Origin: Kiloniellaceae bacterium
GTDB lineage: Bacteria; Pseudomonadota; Alphaproteobacteria; Kiloniellales; Kiloniellaceae
Direction of reading: 5' to 3'
Assembly: GCA_021776145.1 (NCBI GenBank)
Contig: JAJFGM010000772.1
Span: 1-22,402 of the forward strand
DNA: 22,402 bases
The position numbers and the translations under genes were made by a program. Positions 1 through 7,001 of the stretch are shown piece by piece. The notes below the pieces were generated by a model that did no database searches, was not told where the DNA came from, and saw nothing but the letters and a program-made list of their open reading frames with translations. Each line of letters begins with the position of its first letter. Positions within the stretch are counted from its first letter, which is position 1.

Positions 1-257
1 ATCGTTTTGCCGTTGCGGCGAGTGCCGACGAGATCGTCGGACCGCAACCGGGCGAGCTGTTGCGACAGTGTCGGCTGGCGAATTCCGAGGAGTTGTTCGA
101 GTTCAGTAACCGAATACTCGCCTTCTGAAAGGATGCAGAGAAGCAACAGGCGGTTTTCGTTGGCCAAGGCCTTGAGGAACTGTCCGGCGTCTTTGGAGCT
201 GCGCGACAGGCGGTCGAGCATCGAATCCGGCAAGCCGCTGCCGACCCTTGTATCCAT
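1..257 (-). CDS. soxR: SoxR, ArsR-family sulfur-responsive repressor (partial, C-terminus off left edge)
   Basis: Reading the minus strand from ATG at 257 gives an open frame to the window edge (85 whole codons). It is a winged-helix ArsR-type domain: the helix leading to NENRLLLLCILSEGEYSV (about residues 33-50) is followed by a recognition helix of the form TELEQLLGIRQPTLSQQLARL (residues 51-71). Cys41 sits where the persulfide-sensing regulators SqrR, BigR and SoxR have their first redox cysteine; the second would be outside the window. The start is supported by a GGAGGA ribosome site at about 265-270. Lying downstream of soxS on the same strand and beside a sox operon, it is most likely the SoxR repressor. 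By family knowledge it should release DNA when its cysteines form a polysulfide bridge. A role as a related BigR/SqrR regulator cannot be excluded without the C-terminus. Confidence 0.88.
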   Translation of the reverse strand, partial: MDTRVGSGLPDSMLDRLSRSSKDAGQFLKALANENRLLLLCILSEGEYSVTELEQLLGIRQPTLSQQLARLRSDDLVGTRRNGKT

Positions 258-367
258 CTGCAAATCCTCCAACTTGTAAAATCACGGCTAGTGCCGCTAG
301 GCGGGCCGGCAAGGTGCGCGCAGCCATATATCGACCTTCGACCGTTTCGGTAGTGCGGCATATAGAT
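258..367. other. Intergenic stretch upstream of soxR
   Basis: This 110-base gap lies between the small ORF and soxR. It holds the soxR ribosome binding site. I see no clear inverted repeat of the type found at the other sox promoters, and no convincing promoter, so soxR may be transcribed from further upstream with soxS. Confidence 0.4.
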
Positions 368-544
368 TCAAAATGTGGCGCCTCCCGTGATCGTGGCACC
401 GTCGTCGATCCGAAAGGGCTTGAATTCGCGAAAATCCTCCGCCCTCAGCGCGCCGACGCCTTCGGGCCCAACCACGTTGCCCGCGGAAACGGCTACCCTA
501 TTCGTTGCAAAGCCAGCAAGTTTCACAAAGCGCCGTACTGTCAT
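368..544 (-). CDS. Small hypothetical protein, 58 aa, between the GlcG-like gene and soxR
   Basis: A minus-strand frame runs from ATG at 544 to TGA at 368-370, 58 residues, starting MTVRRFVKLAGFATNRVAV. It begins 27 bases after the stop of the GlcG-like gene and has an AGAGG ribosome site 5 bases before the ATG (AGAGGTAACATG). The basic N-terminus is followed by a glycine-, alanine- and valine-rich middle and an acidic/basic segment ending in GGATF. I recognise no family, and there is no clear signal peptide or membrane helix. Position, strand and ribosome site suggest a real small gene of the soxS-glcG-soxR unit, but the coding evidence is only moderate. Confidence 0.5.
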   Translation of the reverse strand: MTVRRFVKLAGFATNRVAVSAGNVVGPEGVGALRAEDFREFKPFRIDDGATITGGATF

Positions 545-571
545 GTTACCTCTACTCGGGTCTGGGCCGCC

Positions 572-1078
572 CTAGAACGCGATGTCCTCTTCGATTGCCT
601 CGATACCAGCCTGTGCGCAAGCCTCATCGAAGGCGCCGCTGGGTGCGCCGGAGATCCCGATGCCGCCGACAATGGAGCCCGCGGCTTCGATCGGCAGGCC
701 GCCGCCAAGGACCAACGCGCCATCTATATTGCGCAGACCGGCAACCGCGGGGTCTTCCGTCACCAGCGCGTTCAGGTCGACCGTGCCGGTACGAAAGCTC
801 ACTGCGGTCCAGGCCTTGCGCGTCGCCGTCGAAGGTGTATGGGGGCCGGCATAGCGGTCGCGCAACATGACCTGTTGAATACCGAAGCGGTCGACCACGG
901 CAACCGCTACCTGATAACCGTCTGCGCGGCATCGCTGAAGGGCGCCATCGGCGGCCTTGAGCGCAAGTTCGGGGCTTAGAACCTTAAATGTGACAAGACC
1001 TTCGGCAGCGAAGCTGCCAGGCGACCCCAAAAGCACGATGGCGCCGAAAACGAGAGCGGCAAATGCCTTAGCAGTCAT
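572..1078 (-). CDS. GlcG/HbpS-type (DUF336) secreted protein
   Basis: This 168-residue protein of the GlcG/HbpS (heme-degrading-domain, DUF336) family has an N-terminal signal peptide (about residues 1-25, ending near SFAAEG). The family fold follows: the LALKAADGALQRC helix, the VAVAVVDRFG strand-turn (59-66), the ATRKAWTAVSF helix (85-95) and a glycine-rich GGGLPIEAAGSIVGGIGISG segment (125-144). Family members bind heme or corrinoid-like ligands, but this one's function is unknown. The frame is open further upstream, but ATG 1078 is chosen because AAAGGA lies about 10 bases before it, the signal peptide starts there, and it overlaps the soxS stop by 11 bases (1068-1078), which implies translational coupling. 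Its place between soxS and soxR suggests a periplasmic accessory role in sulfur oxidation, perhaps heme handling; that is inference. Confidence 0.82.
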   Translation of the reverse strand: MTAKAFAALVFGAIVLLGSPGSFAAEGLVTFKVLSPELALKAADGALQRCRADGYQVAVAVVDRFGIQQVMLRDRYAGPHTPSTATRKAWTAVSFRTGTVDLNALVTEDPAVAGLRNIDGALVLGGGLPIEAAGSIVGGIGISGAPSGAFDEACAQAGIEAIEEDIAF

Positions 1079-1499
1079 GGCAATTTGTCCTTTCAACATT
1101 TTGGGTCGCGCGGCTGGCGGACCCCTTCTCGAGAAGCATGCCGAGTAGGCCCCAGAAGTGATCCGCGCCAGGGTAGCCCTGGATGCGGCCAACCTCGCGG
1201 CCATCTTCAACCAGCACGAAGGTCGGGGTGTAAACGATGCCCGGCAGGGCGGCGAGGTCACTCGGCCTGGGCGCATCGAGATCGACCCGGCGCAACGGCG
1301 CGGCTCTGGATTCCGGGGTTTTGTGATAGATACCGCCGACCTCCCGGTTCCAGGCCTTGCACCAGCTGCATGACCGGGTCTCGAACATGACCAACTCTCC
1401 GGCCAGAGTTCGGCCAGATGCCCAGACGGTCAAAATCGCTGCAAGGCACAGACAGCAAAAGACCGTACGCCACGGTGTCACCGTCTTCCGGATTATCAT
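1068..1499 (-). CDS. soxS: SoxS, periplasmic thioredoxin-like protein
   Basis: This 143-residue exported thioredoxin-fold protein has an N-terminal hydrophobic segment (about residues 12-33). The active-site motif is CSWC (Cys44, Cys47), with a cis-proline segment YTPTFVL later in the domain. In Paracoccus, SoxS is the periplasmic thiol reductant that keeps SoxY active by reducing its carrier cysteine when that is trapped as a disulfide or over-sulfurated form. Here the gene is divergent from soxT and the structural sox genes, and its stop overlaps the start of the GlcG-like gene. A promoter on this strand (TTGATT at 1579-1584, TATATT at 1557-1562, 16-base spacer) overlaps the candidate SoxR site at 1555-1576. 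Identity rests on fold plus neighbourhood, since small thioredoxins diverge strongly. Confidence 0.87.
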   Translation of the reverse strand: MIIRKTVTPWRTVFCCLCLAAILTVWASGRTLAGELVMFETRSCSWCKAWNREVGGIYHKTPESRAAPLRRVDLDAPRPSDLAALPGIVYTPTFVLVEDGREVGRIQGYPGADHFWGLLGMLLEKGSASRATQNVERTNCHDC

Positions 1500-1554
1500 G
1501 ATCGCTCAGGCTCCGCGATTGTCTTGCTGTGCAACTCTGGGAGTAGGGTGATCT

Positions 1555-1576
1555 ACAATATATAAAAAACGAATAT
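1555..1576. promoter_or_regulatory. Candidate SoxR operator, soxS/soxT divergent region
   Basis: The sequence reads ACAATA-N10-GAATAT. The right half matches the other sites in the window exactly and the left half is degenerate. It overlaps the soxS promoter on the minus strand (TTGATT, 16-base spacer, TATATT, spanning 1584 down to 1557). ArsR-type SoxR proteins are known to bind upstream of sox operons; assigning this site is inference. Confidence 0.5.
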
Positions 1577-1584
1577 GAAATCAA
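1557..1584 (-). promoter_or_regulatory. Predicted sigma70-type promoter of soxS
   Basis: On the minus strand, TTGATT (1579-1584) and TATATT (1557-1562) are separated by 16 bases. The soxX and soxC promoters have the same geometry. It lies about 60 bases before the soxS ATG. Confidence 0.45.
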
Positions 1585-1673
1585 CCTTGCCGACTCCCAA
1601 GGATTGAAGCGTAGGGTGGCAAGGACGGGGTAATCTGTGTCAGAAAAAATTGGATCAATGGGAAGGATGCCCC

Positions 1674-2744
1674 TTGGACGACTTGTCACCCCACGTCGTT
1701 GCCGCGCTCGCTGCGCTGGCGATCGGGTTTTTGTTCGGTGCGGTGGTGCAACGCACAAACTTTTGCACTATGGGTGCCGTCTCGGATGTTGTCTTGTTCG
1801 GCGACTGGCGACGGTCGCGCGCGTGGCTTCTGGCCATTGCGGTCGCCATGGCGGGAAGCCAGGCCCTGGCGGCAAGTGGCCAGATCGATCTCGGCCAGTC
1901 GATTTACCTCGGCGACAGGCTGTTGTGGGCTGGCGCGCTGATCGGCGGCCTCCTATTCGGGATCGGCATGGTCTTCGCCAGCGGCTGCGGTAGCCGGAAT
2001 ATTGTGCGCCTCGGGTCCGGCGATCTGCGGGCCTTGCTGGTGCTGCTGGTTCTGGGGATCAGCGCAACCATGACACTGCATGGCGTGATGGCGCTTCCCC
2101 GCGTCGGCCTGGAAAGCGTGACCGCCATCGCTCTGCGGACCCAGGGAATCGACAGTCAGGCTCTACCGCACGTAATCGCGGCCGCGTTGGGTGCGGAGGC
2201 ACAGGGCTGGGACTGGCTGTTCGGGTTTGCACTGGCCTCGGCGCTGGTCGTCTTTTGTATGGCAAGCGCGCCTTTCCGGCAGTCTTGGCGCGATCTGACC
2301 GCCGGCTTGGTCATCGGGTTGCTGGTGGTGGCCGGATGGTGGGGAACCGGCGTTCTCGCTTTCGACGAATTCGAGCCGCAGCCTTTGGTTTCGCTTACTT
2401 TCGTGGCGCCGGTCGGCAACAGTCTGATTTATCTCATGACCTTTACAGGTGACCGGATCGATTTCGGGATCGCCGCTGTGGCCGGTACCCTTCTCGGCGC
2501 CTTCGCCATGGCAATCTGGCGCCGCGAGTTCCGCCTCCAGGGTTTCGCCGACAGGGCTGACCTCCTGCGCAATCTGGCCGGCGCGTTCCTGATGGGAGTC
2601 GGCGGCGTGACGGCGCTTGGCTGTACCATTGGTCAAGGAATCACGGGTCTCTCGACTTTGAGCCTGGGCTCCTTCATCGCGTTTGCGGCCCTCGTAGTCG
2701 GCGGCCTGCTCGGGGTACAACTGCTGGATCGCCTGGACAGCTAG
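1674..2744 (+). CDS. soxT: SoxT, YeeE/YedE-family sulfur-compound transporter
   Basis: This polytopic membrane protein of the YeeE/YedE (PF04143) family is 356 residues from TTG 1674. The three family cysteine motifs are present: NFCTMG (Cys31), SGCGSRN (Cys105) and LGCTIGQG (Cys317). In the thiosulfate transporter TsuA, cysteines of these motifs relay thiosulfate through the membrane by S-H-S bonds. soxT-like genes are recurrent members of alphaproteobacterial sox clusters, so import of thiosulfate or another sulfur compound, possibly for sensing or assimilation, is the likely job. The frame is also open from a TTG at 1650, but GGAAGGA at 1661-1667 sits 6 bases before TTG 1674 and the family usually starts about 25-30 residues before the first cysteine, so I chose 1674. 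The next gene begins about 200 bases downstream behind its own promoter. Confidence 0.88.
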   Translation: MDDLSPHVVAALAALAIGFLFGAVVQRTNFCTMGAVSDVVLFGDWRRSRAWLLAIAVAMAGSQALAASGQIDLGQSIYLGDRLLWAGALIGGLLFGIGMVFASGCGSRNIVRLGSGDLRALLVLLVLGISATMTLHGVMALPRVGLESVTAIALRTQGIDSQALPHVIAAALGAEAQGWDWLFGFALASALVVFCMASAPFRQSWRDLTAGLVIGLLVVAGWWGTGVLAFDEFEPQPLVSLTFVAPVGNSLIYLMTFTGDRIDFGIAAVAGTLLGAFAMAIWRREFRLQGFADRADLLRNLAGAFLMGVGGVTALGCTIGQGITGLSTLSLGSFIAFAALVVGGLLGVQLLDRLDS

Positions 2745-2824
2745 GAGCGTGGCGCGTTCAATGAGTTAGGCGGCCATCCGGGCGGCCGGCTCGATGTCTC
2801 CCTACAAATAATCCGGCAACAATC

Positions 2825-2846
2825 ACATTCGTACTTGATAGAATAT
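2825..2846. promoter_or_regulatory. Candidate SoxR operator upstream of soxX
   Basis: The sequence reads ACATTC-N10-GAATAT, a near-perfect inverted repeat in an AT-rich island within a GC-rich cluster. The -35 element of the predicted soxX promoter (TTGATA, 2835-2840) lies inside it, so binding would block RNA polymerase. The same motif precedes soxC. Confidence 0.6.
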
Positions 2847-2862
2847 AATATATGCATATGAT
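2835..2862 (+). promoter_or_regulatory. Predicted promoter of the soxXYZA operon
   Basis: TTGATA (2835-2840) and TATGAT (2857-2862) are separated by 16 bases. Exactly the same two hexamers and spacer occur before soxC at 7764-7791. It lies about 85 bases upstream of the soxX start. Confidence 0.55.
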
Positions 2863-2948
2863 TAGCGGGGGCCCGGTAAAAAAAGCTACGGGAAAAGCTG
2901 AATGGCCGGAGCCGCATTGGGTAGGTCAACGAAAACCGGGAGGGCAAG

Positions 2949-3416
2949 GTGAAGCGCACCTTCGTATCGACCATGGCTATCGGCATCGTGATTGCCGTGG
3001 CCCTGCTGGCCGTCAAGGCTTCTTGGGCGCAAGAGTTGGTCGCCTACAATGTCGTCGACGAGATTTCAATACCCGATCCGTTGACCGCTGACCCCGGCGA
3101 TCCGGAAAAGGGTCGCGAGGTTGCGGTCGACCGCAAGAAAGGCAACTGCCTCGCCTGTCACATCATGCCGATTCCCGAACAATCGTTCCATGGCGAGATT
3201 GGGCCCGACCTGAGCGATGTCGGCGGCCGTTACGACATTGGCGAGCTGCGCTTGCGCGTAGTGAACCCCAAGCTTCTCAACCCTGACACGATGATGCCGG
3301 CCTTCTACCGCATCGACGATTTTCATCGTGTCGGCAAGAAGTTCCAGGGCAAGACGATCCTGCAGCCGCAAGAGGTCGAGGATCTGCTCGCCTACTTGAT
3401 GACCCTGCAGCAGTAG
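2949..3416 (+). CDS. soxX: SoxX, monoheme cytochrome c subunit of SoxXA
   Basis: This 155-residue secreted c-type cytochrome has a signal peptide ending near ASWAQE (residue 27). Its single heme site is CLACH (Cys67, Cys70, His71), with the likely axial methionine in DTMMPAFY (Met116). The C-terminal helix reads EVEDLLAYLMTLQQ, as usual for SoxX. SoxX pairs with SoxA to couple thiosulfate oxidatively to the SoxY cysteine in the periplasm; its heme accepts the electrons. Translation starts at GTG 2949, preceded by a GGGAGGG ribosome site. It is the first gene of soxXYZA, and soxY follows after 68 bases that contain a short hairpin (arms TCTCT and AGAGA). Confidence 0.95.
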   Translation: MKRTFVSTMAIGIVIAVALLAVKASWAQELVAYNVVDEISIPDPLTADPGDPEKGREVAVDRKKGNCLACHIMPIPEQSFHGEIGPDLSDVGGRYDIGELRLRVVNPKLLNPDTMMPAFYRIDDFHRVGKKFQGKTILQPQEVEDLLAYLMTLQQ

Positions 3417-3484
3417 CAGGCGGCCGTGCCGGTAAACGCCTGTCCGTTTCTCTATTAGAGACCTAGATAGAAAAGGATGGTGTC

Positions 3485-3964
3485 ATGATCGAAAACCCAC
3501 TTACCGGTGCCATCAGCCGGCGCCGGCTGATGATCTCGGCTGGCAGGGGCGGCGTGGCGATGGCGGCGATGACTCTCGTGCCGGGCCTCGTTCTTGCGGA
3601 TGCCGCCTCGGTCGGCGAATCCATGAAAGCGCTGATCGGTGATGCCGTGCCGAGCGACGGCCGGATCGAGTTGGATTTGCCGCAGATCGCGGAGAACGGC
3701 AATACCGTGCCGATCTCGATCACGATCGATAGTCCGATGACGGATGAGGACTATGTCAAGGCGGTTCATGTCTTTGCCGAAGGCAATCCCCGTCCCGACG
3801 TTGCCTCGTTCCACTTCAGCCCAGCTTGCGGCGATGCATCCTGTTCGACCCGAATCCGCTTGGCGAAGACACAGAACATCGTGGCCGTGGCGGAAATGAG
3901 CAACGGTGAAGTGTACATGGCCAAGGCCGAAGTCAAGGTTACGATCGGTGGCTGCGGCGGCTGA
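3485..3964 (+). CDS. soxY: SoxY, sulfur-carrier subunit of SoxYZ
   Basis: This 159-residue carrier protein has a Tat signal (SRRRLM at residues 11-16) and ends with the diagnostic swinging arm GGCGG, whose Cys157 carries the sulfur intermediates covalently. The RIRLAKTQNIVAVAEM block (123-138) is typical of SoxY. The protein forms a heterodimer with SoxZ and is exported with it in folded form. Two further cysteines, Cys115 and Cys120, lie just before that block; well-studied SoxY proteins such as that of Paracoccus have only the arm cysteine, so this pair is unusual. soxZ starts 21 bases later. Confidence 0.96.
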   Translation: MIENPLTGAISRRRLMISAGRGGVAMAAMTLVPGLVLADAASVGESMKALIGDAVPSDGRIELDLPQIAENGNTVPISITIDSPMTDEDYVKAVHVFAEGNPRPDVASFHFSPACGDASCSTRIRLAKTQNIVAVAEMSNGEVYMAKAEVKVTIGGCGG

Positions 3965-3985
3965 CCGACAAATAGGAGAATCACC

Positions 3986-4315
3986 ATGGCAAAAGCCAAG
4001 CCTCGGGTAAAGCTGCCAAAGAAGGCGGCAAAGGGCGAGATCATCGAGATTAAGACCCTAATCTCGCACAAAATGGAATCCGGTTTCCGCAAGGACAGCA
4101 AGACCGGCGAGTTGGTGCCACGGCGGATCATCAACAAGTTTGTCTGCAGCTTCAACGGCAAGCAGGTATTCGCTTCAGACTGGCATCCGGCGATCTCGGC
4201 TAATCCCTACATGTCCTTCAGCTTTCGAGCCGAGGAGAGCGGAACCTTCGTCTTCGAATGGACCGACGACGACGGCTCGGTCTACAGCATCGAGAAAAAG
4301 CTGACGGTATCCTAA
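3986..4315 (+). CDS. soxZ: SoxZ, partner subunit of SoxYZ
   Basis: This 109-residue protein matches SoxZ over its whole length: an N-terminal basic segment, IIEIKTLISHKMESGFRKD (about residues 19-37), HPAISANPYMSF (about 67-78) and FEWTDDDGSVYS near the C-terminus. It has no signal peptide, as expected, because it is exported with SoxY through the Tat system. SoxZ is an immunoglobulin-like subunit that positions the SoxY arm for the SoxXA, SoxB and SoxCD enzymes. The start ATG 3986 has an AGGAGA ribosome site about 8 bases upstream. Confidence 0.96.
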   Translation: MAKAKPRVKLPKKAAKGEIIEIKTLISHKMESGFRKDSKTGELVPRRIINKFVCSFNGKQVFASDWHPAISANPYMSFSFRAEESGTFVFEWTDDDGSVYSIEKKLTVS

Positions 4316-4363
4316 TCACACGCGGAGATACCGCTGAAAGAGAACAGGGGAGGGCTCGATAAC

Positions 4364-5164
4364 ATGGCTCGCAATTTATGGATCGTCGCGGCGGTGGCAG
4401 GTTTCTGTTTGACGACGATCGGTTCGGCGATGAGTGAAGAGAATTGGGGCGCATTCCAGGCCGGAGACAAGCGCAGCGGCTATACCTATGCCAAAGCGGA
4501 AACCCGTGCCATTCAGGACGATTCCTTCGATAACCCAGGATTTTTGTGGGTCGACACCGGCGCGGAGCTGTGGGAGGCAACCGACGGCACCGAGGCCAAG
4601 GCCTGTTCTTCCTGTCACGGCGATGCGGCGGATTCGATGGCGAAGGTCGGATCCAGCTATCCGGCTTTCGCCAAGGAGCTCGGCAAGCCGATCAATGTGG
4701 AACAACGGATCAACCAGTGCCGGACCGAGCGCATGGGCGCCGAAAGCTGGGGGTGGGAATCGGACGAGCTTCTGGCGATGACCGTCTTTGTGAAAAACCA
4801 AAGCCAGGGTGAGCCGGTCAACGTCGCCCTGGGCAACGAATTGATGCCTTTCTACAAAGCCGGCGAGGATTTCTACTATCAGCGTCGTGGCCAGCTCGAT
4901 ATGGCCTGCTCGACCTGCCACGTCGACAACGCCGGCGGCCAGTTGCGCGCCAACGTTTTGAGCCAGGGACAAGCCAACGGTTTCCCGACCTATCGTCTCA
5001 AGTGGCAGAAAGTGGGGTCGCTGCACCGGCGCTTCCGCGGCTGCAACAAGCAGGTGCGGGCCGAACCCTACGCCAATGGGTCCGACGAATACGTCAATCT
5101 GGAACTCTACCTGAGCCATCGTGGTAACGGCCTGCCGGTCGAGACGCCGGCGGTACGCAACTAG
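4364..5164 (+). CDS. soxA: SoxA, diheme cytochrome c subunit of SoxXA
   Basis: This 266-residue secreted cytochrome has a signal peptide of about 24 residues and two CXXCH sites, CSSCH (Cys81-His85) and CSTCH (Cys182-His186), so it is the diheme form. The catalytic cysteine that ligates heme and carries a persulfide is Cys227 in GCNKQVRAEPY, the SoxA signature. SoxXA couples thiosulfate to SoxYZ in the periplasm. The ATG at 4364 has a GGGGAGG site upstream. The gene is followed by a strong hairpin with a T run, so soxXYZA may be expressed more strongly than soxB. Confidence 0.96.
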   Translation: MARNLWIVAAVAGFCLTTIGSAMSEENWGAFQAGDKRSGYTYAKAETRAIQDDSFDNPGFLWVDTGAELWEATDGTEAKACSSCHGDAADSMAKVGSSYPAFAKELGKPINVEQRINQCRTERMGAESWGWESDELLAMTVFVKNQSQGEPVNVALGNELMPFYKAGEDFYYQRRGQLDMACSTCHVDNAGGQLRANVLSQGQANGFPTYRLKWQKVGSLHRRFRGCNKQVRAEPYANGSDEYVNLELYLSHRGNGLPVETPAVRN

Positions 5165-5187
5165 CCGCTTTGGCAGAACGCATTGGG

Positions 5188-5215
5188 AAGGGGGCGCAGC
5201 TCGTCGCCCCCTTTT
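5188..5215 (+). terminator. Rho-independent terminator or attenuator between soxA and soxB
   Basis: The arms AAGGGGGCG (5188-5196) and CGCCCCCTT (5205-5213) pair perfectly around an 8-base loop and run into TTTT. It lies 23 bases after the soxA stop and about 58 bases before the soxB start, inside the sox cluster. Confidence 0.75.
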
Positions 5216-5272
5216 CTCTGGCGTGATGATCCTTTCGCTGACCGCGGAGCCGCCAAGGGAGGATTCAGCAGT

Positions 5273-6958
5273 ATGATCAGCCGTCGTGATTTTCTTCAGG
5301 TGACAGCGGCGACCGCGGCCCTCGGCGCGACGCCGGCGGGGCTCGTCCGGGCGGCGGCGACCCAGACGATCTCACAGGACGATCTTTTGGCCTTCGAGCC
5401 CCTCGGTCAGGTTACGCTTCTGCATCTGACCGATCTCCACGCCCAGCTCGTGCCGCTCTATTTCCGCGAACCCTCGATGAATCTCGGCGTGGGCGCCGCC
5501 GCCGGCCTGCCGCCGCATATTACCGGAGCAGATTTCCTCGAACGCTTTGGCATCGCTCCGTCGAGCCCGCAAGCCTATGCCTTTTCGAGCGAGGATTTCG
5601 TGGCACTGGCTAACAGCTATGGCCGCATCGGCGGCCTCGACCGCCTGGCCACCCTGGCCAAGTCGATCCGCGCCGAACGCCCTGACCGAACGCTATTTTT
5701 CGACGGCGGCGATACCTGGCAAGGCTCCTATACTTCTTTGGCGACCGATGGCGCCGATATGGTGAAGGTCATGAACACGCTCGGTATCGATGCCATGACC
5801 GCGCATTGGGAATTCACCTACGGCACCGAGCGGGTCGAGGAACTGGTCGAGGAACTGGAATTCCCGTTTTTGGCGGGAAACGTACGCGACACCGAATGGG
5901 ATGAGGAGGTCTTCCAGGCAAGCGCGACCTTCGAGCGAGGCGGTCTGCAAATCGCGGTTATCGGTCAGGCTTTCCCCTATACCCCTGTCGCCAATCCCCG
6001 CTATAAGATTCCGACCTGGTCCTTCGGCATTCAGGAAAAACTGCTGCAGAGCCGGGTCAGCGAAGCCCGCGCCGCGGGTGCCGATCTGGTCGTCCTATTG
6101 AGCCACAACGGCTTCGACGTCGACCGCAAACTGGCCGGACGGGTCGAGGGAATCGATGTTATCCTGACCGGGCATACCCACGACGCCTTGCCGTCCGCCG
6201 TGGAGGTCGGCAATACCCTGCTGATCGCCTCTGGCTCCCACGGGAAATTCCTGTCGCGCCTGGATCTCGAGGTCAAGGACGGGCGAATCGCCGACTATCG
6301 CTACCGTCTTATTCCGGTGTTTGCCGATGCCATCATGCCCGACCCCGAAGTCGCTGCCGCCATCGAGGCGGTGCGCGCACCCTACGAGACGACGCTCAAC
6401 AAAGTGCTGGGCCACACAGAAAACCTGCTCTACCGGCGCGGCAATTTCAACGGCAGCTTCGACGACCTGATCTGCCAGGCCCTTATCGAGGTACGCGACG
6501 CGGAGATTGCGCTCTCGCCCGGTTTCCGTTGGGGCGCCACCCTGCTTCCGGGTCAGGCGATCACGGTCGATGATCTCTATTCCCAGACCTCTATTACCTA
6601 TCCCAACGCCTATCGCACCGAATTCACCGGCGCATTCCTGAAGGAGATTCTGGAAGACGTCGCCGACAATCTTTTCAACCCCGACCCATACTATCAACAG
6701 GGTGGCGACATGGTGCGGGTCGGCGGTCTCGGCTATACAATCGATATTGCCAAGCCGATCGGCCAGCGAATTTCCGCTATGGTACACCTGAAGACCGGCC
6801 GGCCCATCGATCCCGCCCGGAATTATGTCGTTGCTGGTTGGGCTTCGGTCAACGAGGCAACGGAGGGTCCGCCGATTTACGATGTGGTGGCGCAGCACAT
6901 CGAGCGACACAAGACCGTTCGCGTGCCGGCCAACGAGAGCATCAAGGTGATCGCTTAG
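5273..6958 (+). CDS. soxB: SoxB, manganese-dependent sulfate thiohydrolase
   Basis: This 561-residue Tat-exported enzyme (SRRDFL at residues 3-8) belongs to the 5'-nucleotidase/calcineurin phosphoesterase family and hydrolyses the sulfonate from SoxY-bound intermediates. Metal-site motifs are present: LTDLHAQL (Asp54, His56), FFDGGDTWQGS (144-152), AGNVRD (Asn203), LSHNGFD (His278) and GHTHD (His301, His303). The SoxB hallmark HWEFTYG (178-184) replaces the nucleotidase GNHEFD. The frame is open back to 5183, but ATG 5273 is the start because the Tat signal follows it directly and GGGAGGA lies 8 bases before it. Length fits the family. Confidence 0.97.
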   Translation: MISRRDFLQVTAATAALGATPAGLVRAAATQTISQDDLLAFEPLGQVTLLHLTDLHAQLVPLYFREPSMNLGVGAAAGLPPHITGADFLERFGIAPSSPQAYAFSSEDFVALANSYGRIGGLDRLATLAKSIRAERPDRTLFFDGGDTWQGSYTSLATDGADMVKVMNTLGIDAMTAHWEFTYGTERVEELVEELEFPFLAGNVRDTEWDEEVFQASATFERGGLQIAVIGQAFPYTPVANPRYKIPTWSFGIQEKLLQSRVSEARAAGADLVVLLSHNGFDVDRKLAGRVEGIDVILTGHTHDALPSAVEVGNTLLIASGSHGKFLSRLDLEVKDGRIADYRYRLIPVFADAIMPDPEVAAAIEAVRAPYETTLNKVLGHTENLLYRRGNFNGSFDDLICQALIEVRDAEIALSPGFRWGATLLPGQAITVDDLYSQTSITYPNAYRTEFTGAFLKEILEDVADNLFNPDPYYQQGGDMVRVGGLGYTIDIAKPIGQRISAMVHLKTGRPIDPARNYVVAGWASVNEATEGPPIYDVVAQHIERHKTVRVPANESIKVIA

Positions 6959-7001
6959 GACGATTGCCGATCTGACCCAGAATTGGGAAGGACGACGGCG
7001 C

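Noticed and set aside
248..979. Plus-strand open frame of 243 codons
   Set aside because: It is antisense to the GlcG-like gene and to the small ORF and shows no recognisable protein family.
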